64,000 bases of DNA, from positions 124,001 through 188,000 of the forward strand of contig NZ_LWCS01000065.1 in the NCBI RefSeq assembly GCF_001650495.1. The letters run 5' to 3'. Each line of letters starts with the position of its first letter. Position 1 is the stretch's first letter. The DNA comes from Mycolicibacterium iranicum. Lineage in GTDB: Bacteria; Actinomycetota; Actinomycetes; Mycobacteriales; Mycobacteriaceae. Below the pieces are notes generated by a model. The model did not search any database. It saw only the letters and a list, made by a program, of their open reading frames with translations, and was not told the origin of the DNA. Both the position numbers and the translations under genes were made by a program. This document shows, in pieces, positions 39,609 to 48,630 of the stretch.

Positions 39609-41834
39609 CTACTCGGCGAAACTGACGAATTGATTCGCCCGGACCGACTCGGTCATGCGAATAATCTTGCTGTGTGTCAGGGGTAACCGCGGAACGGGGC
39701 CGGCGCCGGCTGCCAGCGCCTCCAATCCATTCAGAACTGGCTCAACGCGTCGGCGTGAACCGTGGACCTTCGGCAGAACTTTCTGCATCATCGCCAAGTC
39801 GAGTGCCGTATCGGCATCAGTGTCTCCCGTCGCCGCGTAGAACGCACAGAAGCGCACGATCTCGTACAACGCTCGGTGCCCGAATTCCTGGTTAGCACTC
39901 GCCAATATCCTGTGCACCTCGCGAAGTACCGAAACGATCTCATCGCGGGCGGGATGCGGATGCTCTCGCTGCCATTCGTCTACTTCCGCTAACGATGCGA
40001 ATGCCCGTACCTTGCGATCCTCCCCAGCCCGGGCGGCTATGGGACGTCGAAGCTCCGCATCGAGTTCTTCGGCGGTTACCCGAAACTCGAATGTTGAGGC
40101 TCTGTCTAGAACCTTCGGCGAGAACATGTAAGTCGTCTCATCTACGTTGACCGTTCCGACAACAAAGAGGTTCCTAGGCAACGGCAGACGCTCTGCTTCG
40201 ACGTCCCGCAGGACCCACTGCCGCGATTCTCTATCAAAGATCAAGTCGGGTAGAACGGGACGCCGCGACTCGACACCCGACAAGAAGTCCGAGAAGTACC
40301 GCTCGACGTGAGCCAGGTTCATCTCGTCAAGAATCAGCAAGTAGGGATGCGCTGGATCATTTGCTGCGCGAAGGACGAACTCAAAGGCTTCCGGCACAAA
40401 CCACACTGGAGCTCCGGATGACGATGTTCGCAACGCATCTTCGTATCCGAAGACAGCTTCCGGTCCCGTCCAGTCAGGCCGAACGGGGACCACGACGTGA
40501 CGATGACGTCCAAGTTCATCGGTGCCGAACCACTCGCCGAGCCTCATCGCGAGCTGGGTCTTTCCTGAGCCAGCAAGACCGGTAAGGATTGCGAAAGGTT
40601 TGGCCAGCAGGCTGCTCACGAAAGATCGAACGAGTTGTGAGCCCGCCGGGAACCGAAGTCCTGAGGCATCAACCGCATCAGCGAAGTCGCGGAAGATTTC
40701 GGACGGCGTCGGCGCCTCCGGCCACATTTCACGTGAAGGTGCGTCGGCCAAAATCTCAGGCAAGTGCGTGGCGAGTTCTGGGAATTGGTGGGCAAGCTCA
40801 TTGACGAAATCATCCCGGAGCCCAACGAGATAGACCTGCTGGACGGATCCAGTGACTGTGAAGGGGGAACCATGCCTGATTCGGGCGCTCTCGTCGATAG
40901 CTCCCAGAGCTATAGGCTCATTCAGCTCTTTGTATTGTGTCGCCACCAGCCGTCCCTCAGCTTCCCAAACTTGGTCGTCGAGTGGATTAGGCGCGGGTAT
41001 CGCGCTTGCGCTTACATGGCTAGCGGCTCGGAGTGACCCATTGCTGTAATGGAGTACGACATCACCTTCGCGAACTTGATCCATTGAGTCCCAGTGGTAC
41101 TGCGGGCGGCCGGCCTTGTTAAGCATCGGCGCCCAGAGGAACCCACCGTCACGCTCTTTCGTATACGTCGCACCTTGATTTACCCACCAGACCGAGGGCT
41201 GTCGTGCAGGAAACATGGTCGCTTCCGCGGTCAAGTCACCGCTCCTATCTATTAGCCCACTCTCGATGAGGAGTTCTCTATAGCGAGCCCCCTGCGACTC
41301 GAAGGTCCGATCCGCCTGCCACTGGTCGGACCCCGTACGCCCAGCCAGCGCGCGCCCTAGGTCGTCGTTGGACCAGCCCGGGGCTAATTCCCGCACTACC
41401 TGTAGAGCGGTGCGAACTTCGTCGGCCAGGTCTGCGTTCTCATTAGTTAGCTGGCGACGAAGAATGGCAGCCTGGGTCTGATCGACAATCCACGGATTAG
41501 CCTGATCTATCCGCTCGGCGTAGTCGCGGCCAGATTTCGTCAGTGTCCACCGGCGGTCGGATTCCAGTACGAGATCTAGCATCCGCGCGTACCGAAGGCA
41601 ATCACGCGCCCGTCGCTCAGGATTCTCGAATGGGCCGTCGGACTTGAACCGTTGCGCTGGTTCGTCTCCGAGAAGTTCATTGATGTTTGCCGAGCCTAGC
41701 TCGCGAAGGCGTGCGAGGAGAAGATTGCCGTAGCTGAACTTCAGAGTCGGAATAGCCAGCACGGTCTCAAGGCTAGTGGGAAGCGCCGGCTTACATCTGA
41801 GAGTTGGGCGTCTTAAGCTGCCAAGATCCGGCAT
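39609..41834 (-). CDS. McrB-like AAA+ GTPase/ATPase with EVE-like domain
   Basis: 741 aa if ATG 41834 is used; GTG 41762 (717 aa) is also plausible and removes an unusual 24-residue lead. About residues 28-200 are winged-helix-like. About 214-345 are an EVE/PUA-like modified-base reader (VWWVNQGATYTKERDGGFLWAP, GDVVLHYSNGSLRA). The AAA_5/McrB motor has Walker A GLAGSGKT at 419-426, Walker B LLILDEMN at 499-506 and sensor-like GTVNVDETTYMFSPKVLDRA. It is expected to recognise modified bases and drive the DUF2357 nuclease. Probably acquired by transfer as a defence module. Confidence 0.87.
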   Translation of the reverse strand: MPDLGSLRRPTLRCKPALPTSLETVLAIPTLKFSYGNLLLARLRELGSANINELLGDEPAQRFKSDGPFENPERRARDCLRYARMLDLVLESDRRWTLTKSGRDYAERIDQANPWIVDQTQAAILRRQLTNENADLADEVRTALQVVRELAPGWSNDDLGRALAGRTGSDQWQADRTFESQGARYRELLIESGLIDRSGDLTAEATMFPARQPSVWWVNQGATYTKERDGGFLWAPMLNKAGRPQYHWDSMDQVREGDVVLHYSNGSLRAASHVSASAIPAPNPLDDQVWEAEGRLVATQYKELNEPIALGAIDESARIRHGSPFTVTGSVQQVYLVGLRDDFVNELAHQFPELATHLPEILADAPSREMWPEAPTPSEIFRDFADAVDASGLRFPAGSQLVRSFVSSLLAKPFAILTGLAGSGKTQLAMRLGEWFGTDELGRHRHVVVPVRPDWTGPEAVFGYEDALRTSSSGAPVWFVPEAFEFVLRAANDPAHPYLLILDEMNLAHVERYFSDFLSGVESRRPVLPDLIFDRESRQWVLRDVEAERLPLPRNLFVVGTVNVDETTYMFSPKVLDRASTFEFRVTAEELDAELRRPIAARAGEDRKVRAFASLAEVDEWQREHPHPARDEIVSVLREVHRILASANQEFGHRALYEIVRFCAFYAATGDTDADTALDLAMMQKVLPKVHGSRRRVEPVLNGLEALAAGAGPVPRLPLTHSKIIRMTESVRANQFVSFAE

Positions 41835-42003
41835 TCAACCCCGGCCTACCACCTAACGCCCAGCGACCGAGTCCATTCGCTTCGACGATCACGGCCTCGA
41901 ACGTGCCTCGTCTGTCGCCTAGGGGGCCACAAGCCCGCACTACTGTCGTCGTTCGGATTGATCCGTGACGGAAAGAAGACCGCAAGGTCAAGGGGTGCAG
42001 CCC

Positions 42004-42945
42004 TCACCCCAGCACTAACGCCACACCACCAGCACGCAGCTCGTCGAACGAGTAGCTCAGCTCGCCCCGGTCCCCCACCTCGACGACGTAGCGGTCCTGA
42101 CCTTCGGTGACGTCGAAGGTGAAACCGAACGTGCACATGTAGCGGCCGCCCTTGCCTTCGTCCAGGTCGGTCGTCGTGAGGATCTCGCCCTTGCCGTTCT
42201 TCACCGTCACCGGCGTCCCCGGATTCACATCCGAGTAGCCGCTCGCTCCCACACAGGAAGTCCCGTCAACCTCGATCGCCGGCGAATAAGGGTTCGGATC
42301 TTCGTCATTCAGCGTGAAGCTCCCCGAGATCGTCGCCGTTTCCAATACGTGGAACCCTTCGACGAACTGGGGGCAGAAGTACTGCACCGCAACCTCATCC
42401 GCGGGCATACCCTGCTGGGCGCCACCATCTTGCAATTGCCGACATACCTGCTTGCCATGTGCCACGGCGTTCGCATCAGAGTTGAACTCCGCCGAGAACC
42501 CAGCCTGCTTCAACGCTGTCAGGTACCGATCGTCGACCGTCGTACGGTCGCGATTCAGGTACACGTACGCCCCGATCCCGCCACCGACCAACGCGAGCAC
42601 CGCCACCGCCGCCGCCATCGCAACCCACACGCGACGTCTGCCACGGGCAGGCTCGGCAGCCCAAACAGGCACAGCGCCAGCCTGTTCGAGCTGCTGCTTA
42701 CCGAGAGGGTCAAGTGCCTCCACACCACCATCACGAATCAGATCCGTCGGCTGCCCGCCCACGAAGTAGCGGCCCTCATGCCGACCCGTCGGATCCGGCA
42801 TCCATCCCCCGCCAGTAGCGACGGCGGATCCTGCGGGCACCCCGTACGCCGACTCGTGCCACGTCCCGTCCACGTTGACTGCACCACACCCGGTGCACCG
42901 CATCGCATCGGTCAGACCACCTCCACAGAAAACACAGAAGCTCAA
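42004..42945 (-). CDS. Zinc-ribbon, DUF2510-like, membrane protein with DUF732-like part
   Basis: 313 aa. The N-terminal zinc ribbon is CVFCGG...CTGCG. A DUF2510-like segment follows (GGWMPDPTGRHEGRYFVGGQPTDLI), then one membrane helix at about 106-130. A DUF732-like helical unit comes next (YLTALKQAGF...AVAHGKQVCRQL) and then a beta-rich outer domain. The topology would put the zinc ribbon inside and the rest outside. Next gene upstream has the same zinc-ribbon/TM/outer layout 6 nt away, so they form a pair. Function unknown. Confidence 0.75.
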   Translation of the reverse strand: MSFCVFCGGGLTDAMRCTGCGAVNVDGTWHESAYGVPAGSAVATGGGWMPDPTGRHEGRYFVGGQPTDLIRDGGVEALDPLGKQQLEQAGAVPVWAAEPARGRRRVWVAMAAAVAVLALVGGGIGAYVYLNRDRTTVDDRYLTALKQAGFSAEFNSDANAVAHGKQVCRQLQDGGAQQGMPADEVAVQYFCPQFVEGFHVLETATISGSFTLNDEDPNPYSPAIEVDGTSCVGASGYSDVNPGTPVTVKNGKGEILTTTDLDEGKGGRYMCTFGFTFDVTEGQDRYVVEVGDRGELSYSFDELRAGGVALVLG

Positions 42946-42951
42946 CGCTGC

Positions 42952-44055
42952 CTACTTCCTGTACACCGTGGTGCCTTCGACACCGAAGAGGGAACTAACG
43001 AACTTGGCGAAGCAGTCGTCGACACCCAAACCCTGAGAGTCACACCACCCGTTGGCTTCTGCCGGTCCCAGCTTCGGCACACCGACAACCGTGATCCACC
43101 AATCGGGCGCATTGAACGTCGTCCACTGCCCCGAGGACACCAAACGCACGCCGCTGTACTTTTCGCGCAGCGCGAGATGGTCCCGCAGCACGTCGGCACT
43201 CGTCAACGTCTTGCCGTCGACCTCCAGACCCGACTTCTTCGAACTGATCTGGGGCACCCAACGATTCGCGATCGACCCAGATACATAGGAGTAGTCCGCA
43301 TCGCGAATCTCTCCCAGGACAGCCTCGGCGACACCGTCGACACTGCCATGCTCGGGCTTGGCGACCTCGCGAGCCACGAGGCGGTCCGATACAGACGTAG
43401 AAGCCACGGGCGTCGCTTGCGACTGCTCACCGAGGTGGAACACCAGCTGCGGTGCGCCGGAGAACATCGCCGTCGTGCGCCAATACATCCCCGCGGGAAA
43501 CACCAACGTCCGACGTGCGGTTTGCCCAGGCTTCATCGTCACTGGCGAAGCAGAGAAGTCGAACAGTCCTGCGGCAATGTCCCGCTGACCGTCGGCAACA
43601 GTGATACGTACTCCTGAGCCGGCTTCGGTGTTGCCGCCAGGGCATTGGGACAAGAACGCAGCACTGACCGTCAGCCCGTCGGGTGTCATCTCGACCGACT
43701 CAGCCTGCACCACGGGTGCGGTCGTGCACTCGGGGACCAGCAGCGCGGGATCCATCGTGGCGGCGGTGAATGGGTCCGGCCGTGGCGCTTCCGCCTCGTC
43801 CTGCGACGTCCCTCCAATGAGCACTCCGACCAGTGCCACAACTCCCACTACAGCGACAACCGCGGCGATCGCGCCGCCGATCAATAAGCCGCGTCGCCGC
43901 TCAGGCCGGTCGGCCCCGGCAACATCGTCGTCTTCTGGGAAGGCCACTACGCCGATCGGCGCCCCACACTCACCGCAAAACTTGTAATTCCAGGCATTGA
44001 TGTGTCCGTACGGGCAGTACACCGTGGGCGATGCCCCATCGAATCCGCTGCTCAT
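42952..44055 (-). CDS. Zinc-ribbon single-pass membrane protein
   Basis: 367 aa. The zinc ribbon CPYGHINAWNYKFCGECG is at about 14-31, the membrane helix at about 56-83 (LLIGGAIAAVVAVVGVVALVGVLIGG). An outer part of about 280 residues follows, containing an Ig-like/DUF4352-like strand region (TPDGLTVSAAFLSQCPGG) and a region with YSYVSGSIANRWVPQISSKK. Not assigned to a named family. Co-transcribed with the following zinc-ribbon gene. A role as envelope sensor is possible but unproven. Confidence 0.72.
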   Translation of the reverse strand: MSSGFDGASPTVYCPYGHINAWNYKFCGECGAPIGVVAFPEDDDVAGADRPERRRGLLIGGAIAAVVAVVGVVALVGVLIGGTSQDEAEAPRPDPFTAATMDPALLVPECTTAPVVQAESVEMTPDGLTVSAAFLSQCPGGNTEAGSGVRITVADGQRDIAAGLFDFSASPVTMKPGQTARRTLVFPAGMYWRTTAMFSGAPQLVFHLGEQSQATPVASTSVSDRLVAREVAKPEHGSVDGVAEAVLGEIRDADYSYVSGSIANRWVPQISSKKSGLEVDGKTLTSADVLRDHLALREKYSGVRLVSSGQWTTFNAPDWWITVVGVPKLGPAEANGWCDSQGLGVDDCFAKFVSSLFGVEGTTVYRK

Positions 44056-44149
44056 CGCGGACTCCGCGCTTGCACGGCACTAGCCCATCCGCACCACGCA
44101 CATCGAGCACGACACTTCATTCCAGCAATGATTCGGCAGCTTGCTGACA

Positions 44150-44269
44150 GAGGGAATCGGGGATTCCCCTAGTTATTTGCAGAGAGAATCAACACTCGCA
44201 ACTCTGGAATCATCCGCCACACCGGCGTCAGCTCGTTTTCGCAAATTGAGGGGAATCCCCGATTCCCTC
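44150..44269. repeat. 120-bp element with perfect 21-bp terminal inverted repeats
   Basis: The 21 nt at 44150-44170 are the exact reverse complement of 44249-44269. Each copy contains its own hairpin, GGGAATC-GGG-GATTCCC. Just inside, ATTTGC (44175-44180) also pairs with GCAAAT (44241-44246). No target-site duplication is visible. It lies in the 297-bp gap between two genes and could be a miniature transposable element, an operator pair or a long hairpin. Confidence 0.8.
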
Positions 44270-44352
44270 GACCACGTCGGCGGCCGCACCATTGATCAAC
44301 GTACCGGTCGAATTCCCACCAGCTGCCGGCTGACCAAAGCAAGGACAACGCC

Positions 44353-44652
44353 ATGAAGTACCTCGGCCTGCTAGGGATTGCCTGCGGGGCGGTCGCTATC
44401 GGCGCAGCCGCTCCGGCAGCCGCCGCGCCCCAGGATGGAGCGTTCTTGAGCCGGCTCAACCAGGTCGGCATCACGTCGTCGAATCCGTATGCCACGTTCC
44501 TTGAGGCGTACGCCGTGTGCCGCCACCTTGATGTCGGTACCCCGCACTCGCGCGTTGTTGGCATCGTTCTCAGCAACAACCCGGACCTTGATTACGAGAG
44601 CGCGGCCGACTTCGTAGTTCTCGCAAACATGACGTACTGTCCGCCCGCCTGA
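44353..44652 (+). CDS. Secreted DUF732 protein
   Basis: 99 aa. The signal peptide MKYLGLLGIACGAVAIG ends at about AAA26. The mature part is a DUF732 domain (FLSRLNQVGI...YAVCRHLDVG...FVVLANMTYCPP) with two cysteines probably in a disulfide. DUF732 proteins are abundant exported mycobacterial proteins of unknown function. The inverted-repeat element lies 83 nt upstream. Confidence 0.87.
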   Translation: MKYLGLLGIACGAVAIGAAAPAAAAPQDGAFLSRLNQVGITSSNPYATFLEAYAVCRHLDVGTPHSRVVGIVLSNNPDLDYESAADFVVLANMTYCPPA

Positions 44653-44663
44653 TCGACCACGTT

Positions 44664-44791
44664 CGCGAATACCGCGTGAGCGGAAAGGTATACGAGCCGT
44701 ATGCCGTAAACCCTGCCGCCGCCACCAGCAGCGTCGCGCGTCCGCTCTGGGCTTCCCCCAGCGCCCTCACTGCTGCATCCACTGTGTTCAT
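44664..44791 (-). pseudogene. Truncated copy of the DUF1206 gene C-terminus
   Basis: An open frame here reads DAAVRALGEAQSGRATLLVAAAGFTAYGSY..LTRYSR. This matches the last ~38 residues of the intact DUF1206 gene to the right (DAAVEALGKTQFGQTTLLVAAAGF..) at both protein and DNA level. The rest of the gene is missing and the frame continues past the normal stop. It is the scar of a local duplication and deletion. Confidence 0.75.
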
Positions 44792-44934
44792 CCACTGACG
44801 TGGCTAGCGGCGCCGAGGTCGCAGCCGAAGTTCTGCCAGAGCCGCGGAACCAACACCAAGAAGCGCTGAAATAGCACTCAGGGTCGTACCTTCGTGGGTC
44901 ATTCACTACCCTGGCTTCTCGCTCGGCGCCACCC

Positions 44935-45744
44935 CTACATCCGCGAATACCGCGTCAGCGCAAACATATACAGCCCGTAGGCCGCGAATCCGGCCGCCGC
45001 CACCAGCAGTGTCGTCTGCCCGAACTGCGTCTTGCCCAGCGCTTCGACCGCCGCGTCCAGCCCCGTCGCCCTCGTCGGGTCATGCAGAATCATCGCGCCG
45101 ATCACCAAGACACCGGCGGCGATCAGCACCAGTCCCTCGGCGACATGCCCGCACACACCCAGCACCGTGATGACCGTCCCACCCGACACCGTGAGATCCC
45201 CGAGGAACTTCCTCGACGCACCCTTGTAGACGAAGTAGCTCCCGAAGGCGATGATCACGACTCCCACGGCGACCAGCACGGCCTTCCCGCCGTTCGTCTG
45301 CATCAAGCGCGCACTCAAGCCCTCGGCCCGCTCCGTCCCCTGCCGCCCCACCCCGAGCGCGAACTGCGCCGCGGTGAACCCGAGCGCGAGATACACCAAC
45401 GCCAACCCAAAGGCTTTGAGCCGGTTGACAAGCGGTGTGTCTCGGTGATGGGCGTTGACGTGTTCCCCGGGGTGCAGTCCGATGGCGGTCTCCGCCAGCC
45501 GCCACATCGCCAGCGCCACCATGCCGAAGGCGACGATCCACAACGACCATGAGCCGCCCGGCTGCTTGGCAAGCGTCGCCAACGCGCCCGTCTGATCCGC
45601 TTCACCGCTCACACCGAATGCGATCCGCACGATGGTGTAGGCGATCAGCATGTGCAGAAGACCGTTGACGGGATAGCCGACCCGCGCGACCCATTCCACG
45701 GTGCGACTCTGGGTCACGCGATTGACCGCACCCTTGAACGTCAT
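44935..45744 (-). CDS. DUF1206 membrane protein
   Basis: 269 aa with six hydrophobic segments arranged as three repeated two-helix units, each starting with an ARVGYPVNGLLHML-like or GHVAEGLVLIAAG motif, as in DUF1206 proteins. Integral membrane, function unknown. A C-terminal fragment of a second copy lies 144 nt downstream of its stop. Confidence 0.85.
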   Translation of the reverse strand: MTFKGAVNRVTQSRTVEWVARVGYPVNGLLHMLIAYTIVRIAFGVSGEADQTGALATLAKQPGGSWSLWIVAFGMVALAMWRLAETAIGLHPGEHVNAHHRDTPLVNRLKAFGLALVYLALGFTAAQFALGVGRQGTERAEGLSARLMQTNGGKAVLVAVGVVIIAFGSYFVYKGASRKFLGDLTVSGGTVITVLGVCGHVAEGLVLIAAGVLVIGAMILHDPTRATGLDAAVEALGKTQFGQTTLLVAAAGFAAYGLYMFALTRYSRM

Positions 45745-45893
45745 CCTCGCGTTACCGTGCCCCGTCGCCGCATCGAATCCGGCTACCCACCTGCGGATTC
45801 CCGAAACCGCCGCGATCGAGAGGCGGGGTAGGCACCCGACGATGATATTGGTGGCGACGAGGCTTGTCAGAGGACACCCCTACCCTCGGCGTC

Positions 45894-46892
45894 GTGAGGG
45901 AATGTCGGGTCGCACACGTTGCCGAGGCCGCGCTGGCCGAGCAGCAGTTCGTCACGCCCATCGACGTCCTGGTCGGGTTGGGCTGGCTCGACGAGGCCAA
46001 GGCTGATCTCTGGCGGGCCGGCTTCGTGAGCTCCCTCGACCGTTGCCTCCGCGCGAAGCCCATCGAGGTCGCCGAGGCCGTGAAAGCGCTGGGCACCTGG
46101 GCGCTGGACCGCGACCTGAAGCCGTGGGTCACCGACTACGGCAACCTGGCGTTCACCGCCGACCGCGATCCGCCGACCGAGCGCGGCTCTCGGATCCGTT
46201 GGTCAACAACCGAAATCCCCGGACCGAAGGCTCTGCCACCGCGGTCGAAGCCGCCCCGAGTGCTCGCGGTCGAGCGCGACGCGGATTGCTTGAAGTGCGG
46301 CGCTGTTCACGACCTGCTTCTCCGCGACAAGGCCGGGGGCATCTGCGTCGACTGCGCCGGCCTCGGACACCTGGTCTTCCTGCCGTCCGGTGATGCGGCG
46401 CTCACTCGCTACACCACCAAAGCAGCGCCGGTCTCAGCAGTCGTCATGCTCCCCAACATGCAGCGGATGCGCCACGAGCGACAAGGCATTCTGGCCGACC
46501 AGCGCACCATCGAACTCGCGGCGGCGCAGGTCTTGGCCGATCCCCCTCGACCCCCAGGCCGCGGGACCGTCGACCAAGACCTGCGACGTCGCATCGCTGA
46601 GGTGATCAGCAGTGAGTTTCCGGGGTGTCCTGTGGCCAGAGCCGATGCGATCGCTTTCCACGCCGCCGTGCGTGGGGGCGGCCGTCGCGCCCGAGGCGGC
46701 GCGGAACGTCCGGAATCCGTCCGCCGCGCCGTCGCGAACTCTGTCCGACGCGTCGACACCGACTACGACGACCTGTCGTTGACCGGACTCGACTGGGCCG
46801 AGGCGCAACGCAGAACTCAGGCTCAGGTAGACGACGTCCTCGAGATGTGGCGCAGCGGCATCACGCCCCTCGATGCCCAGCTACCGAGATAG
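45894..46892 (+). CDS. DUF2293 domain protein with zinc-finger-like centre
   Basis: 332 aa if GTG 45894 is used; TTG 45864 is in frame. TACCCT at 45881-45886 lies 7 nt before the GTG, fitting a leaderless start. Centre: CLKCGAVHDLLLRDKAGGICVDCAG, a four-cysteine zinc-binding pattern. C-terminal ~85 residues are DUF2293 (RRRIAEVISSEFPGCPVARADAIAFHAAVRGGGR...DTDYDDLSLTGLDWAEAQ). Soluble, possibly nucleic-acid related; function not established. Confidence 0.77.
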   Translation: MRECRVAHVAEAALAEQQFVTPIDVLVGLGWLDEAKADLWRAGFVSSLDRCLRAKPIEVAEAVKALGTWALDRDLKPWVTDYGNLAFTADRDPPTERGSRIRWSTTEIPGPKALPPRSKPPRVLAVERDADCLKCGAVHDLLLRDKAGGICVDCAGLGHLVFLPSGDAALTRYTTKAAPVSAVVMLPNMQRMRHERQGILADQRTIELAAAQVLADPPRPPGRGTVDQDLRRRIAEVISSEFPGCPVARADAIAFHAAVRGGGRRARGGAERPESVRRAVANSVRRVDTDYDDLSLTGLDWAEAQRRTQAQVDDVLEMWRSGITPLDAQLPR

Positions 46893-46967
46893 CACTAGGG
46901 GTCGCGATCGAAGGCAGAACCACAGCCCTGAGCGCTCTCTCGGCGAGCGCGCGCCCGACGCCCGCGA

Positions 46968-48419
46968 TCAGCTCGCCGAACCGTACTCCAACGCCGGCTC
47001 GGCCGAATCCACACTGCCACCACTGGAAATCGTCAACTGATCCGGCTGCACGTCGTAGCGCGCTCCGTCCGACCCCGTCACCGTGAACCCGTCGCCCGAG
47101 CGGCGCGCTCCGTCGATCTCCCGGTTCGCGCCGTCGCGCAGCCGCTCCCCGCGGTAGTAGAAGTCGCCGGAGTCCCGTTCGCAGATGATCGCCAGCGACA
47201 GCGACGTCCGGATCAGCGCCGCGGGCGTGTCCCCGGAGTCGCAGCGCGCCGTATGTCCCACGAAGCCTTGCGAATCCGTGCCCGACACACCCTCGACCGC
47301 CGACCGTGTCGTGGTGCTCGACGGCGCCTCAGACGACGACGAGGACGCCGGAATCCGCGGTTGCTGATCAGAACCGCCACCGCCGAACACCAAGATCACC
47401 GCCAAAATGATTGCGAGGGCGAACAGCCCGATGATGCCGCCGACCAGTGCGGCCTGACCCCGCCCGGACTTCGGAGCCGGAGGTGCGGGAGGAGCGACAG
47501 GAGGCGGGGTGTGATACACCGCCGAGTACTGCCGTGTCGAGGGCGGCGTCACCGGCGGGGCCGGAGGGTCGGCAACCACAGGAGCGTCCAGTGCCGCCGC
47601 CGCCGCGCGCGCCAGGTCGCCCGCTGTCGCGTAGCGGTCCTGCGGCTGCTTGGCCATCCCGCGCGCGATCACGTCATCGAACGCGCGGCTGATCCCGCGC
47701 CGCATGATGCTCGGCCGCGGCGGCGGTGCGAACATGTGCGCGCTCCACACCTGTCGCACATCGCCCGCCTCATACGGCGCGCGGCCCGTCAGCGTCTCGT
47801 ACAGCAGGCACGCCAGCGAGTAGATGTCCGACGCCGGCCCGCCGCGGTCGCCGTTGAACCGCTCCGGCGCCATGTAAGCGCTCGACCCGACCACGAGGCC
47901 CGTCGACGTCACCGACGCCTCCCCGCCGCCGTGCGCGATCCCGAAGTCGACCAGGTAGGCGAAGTCGGTCGACGTCAGCAATACGTTCTCGGGTTTGATG
48001 TCGCGGTGGATCAACCCGTTGGCGTGCGCGTCGTCAAGAGCTGATGCGACCTGCCCGATGATCGACACCGCCCGCACCGGCGGCAGCACCCCCGCGGCGC
48101 GCAACGCGTCCTTGACACTCTCCCCCTCGACCAGACGCATGTCGATGTAGAGGACGCCGTCGATCTCGCCGAAGTTGTGGACGGGAATCACGTGCGGTTC
48201 CTGCAGCCGCGCGGCGATGCGCGATTCCCTGCGGAATCGCTCCTGGAAGCTCTGGTCGGCGGCCATCTCGGGGCGCAGCAGCTTGATCGCGACCATGCGC
48301 TCCCGCAGGGTGTCGTAGGCGCGGTACACCTCGCCCATACCCCCGACCCCGATGACGGACTGCAGCTCGTAGGGCCCGAAACGCGTCCCGAGACGAGAGC
48401 TGCCATTCCGGGTGCTCAC
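46968..48419 (-). CDS. Transmembrane Ser/Thr protein kinase (Pkn family)
   Basis: 483 aa from GTG 48419, which has GGAAGGA 7 nt upstream. The kinase domain covers about 14-275: glycine loop GVGGMGEVY, lysine in VAIKLL, catalytic HRDIKPENVLL, DFGIAHG and APE (YMAPERF). A Pro-rich juxtamembrane part comes next, then a membrane helix at about 323-345 and a ~140-residue outer domain, starting with a Ser/Thr-rich stretch, with two cysteines. It probably phosphorylates envelope or regulatory targets in response to an external signal. The outer domain is not of the PASTA or beta-propeller type. Confidence 0.92.
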   Translation of the reverse strand: MSTRNGSSRLGTRFGPYELQSVIGVGGMGEVYRAYDTLRERMVAIKLLRPEMAADQSFQERFRRESRIAARLQEPHVIPVHNFGEIDGVLYIDMRLVEGESVKDALRAAGVLPPVRAVSIIGQVASALDDAHANGLIHRDIKPENVLLTSTDFAYLVDFGIAHGGGEASVTSTGLVVGSSAYMAPERFNGDRGGPASDIYSLACLLYETLTGRAPYEAGDVRQVWSAHMFAPPPRPSIMRRGISRAFDDVIARGMAKQPQDRYATAGDLARAAAAALDAPVVADPPAPPVTPPSTRQYSAVYHTPPPVAPPAPPAPKSGRGQAALVGGIIGLFALAIILAVILVFGGGGSDQQPRIPASSSSSEAPSSTTTRSAVEGVSGTDSQGFVGHTARCDSGDTPAALIRTSLSLAIICERDSGDFYYRGERLRDGANREIDGARRSGDGFTVTGSDGARYDVQPDQLTISSGGSVDSAEPALEYGSAS

Positions 48420-48630
48420 ATGCGATCCTTCCGTCGTTGACCGGCGGCGACGAATGAGACTTCCCGGTTCGCGGGGCGCCCAAGCGCCCACCTGCGACGG
48501 GATTCGCCGGTCTATGACGGTAGTGGGATTTACCGCAGACCGCTAAAGACCCAGATCACGACGGAGATTCGCTTAATACCCGTCGTCCACGCCGACGAAA
48601 AGAATTATGACCTGGAACACAAAACGGGCT

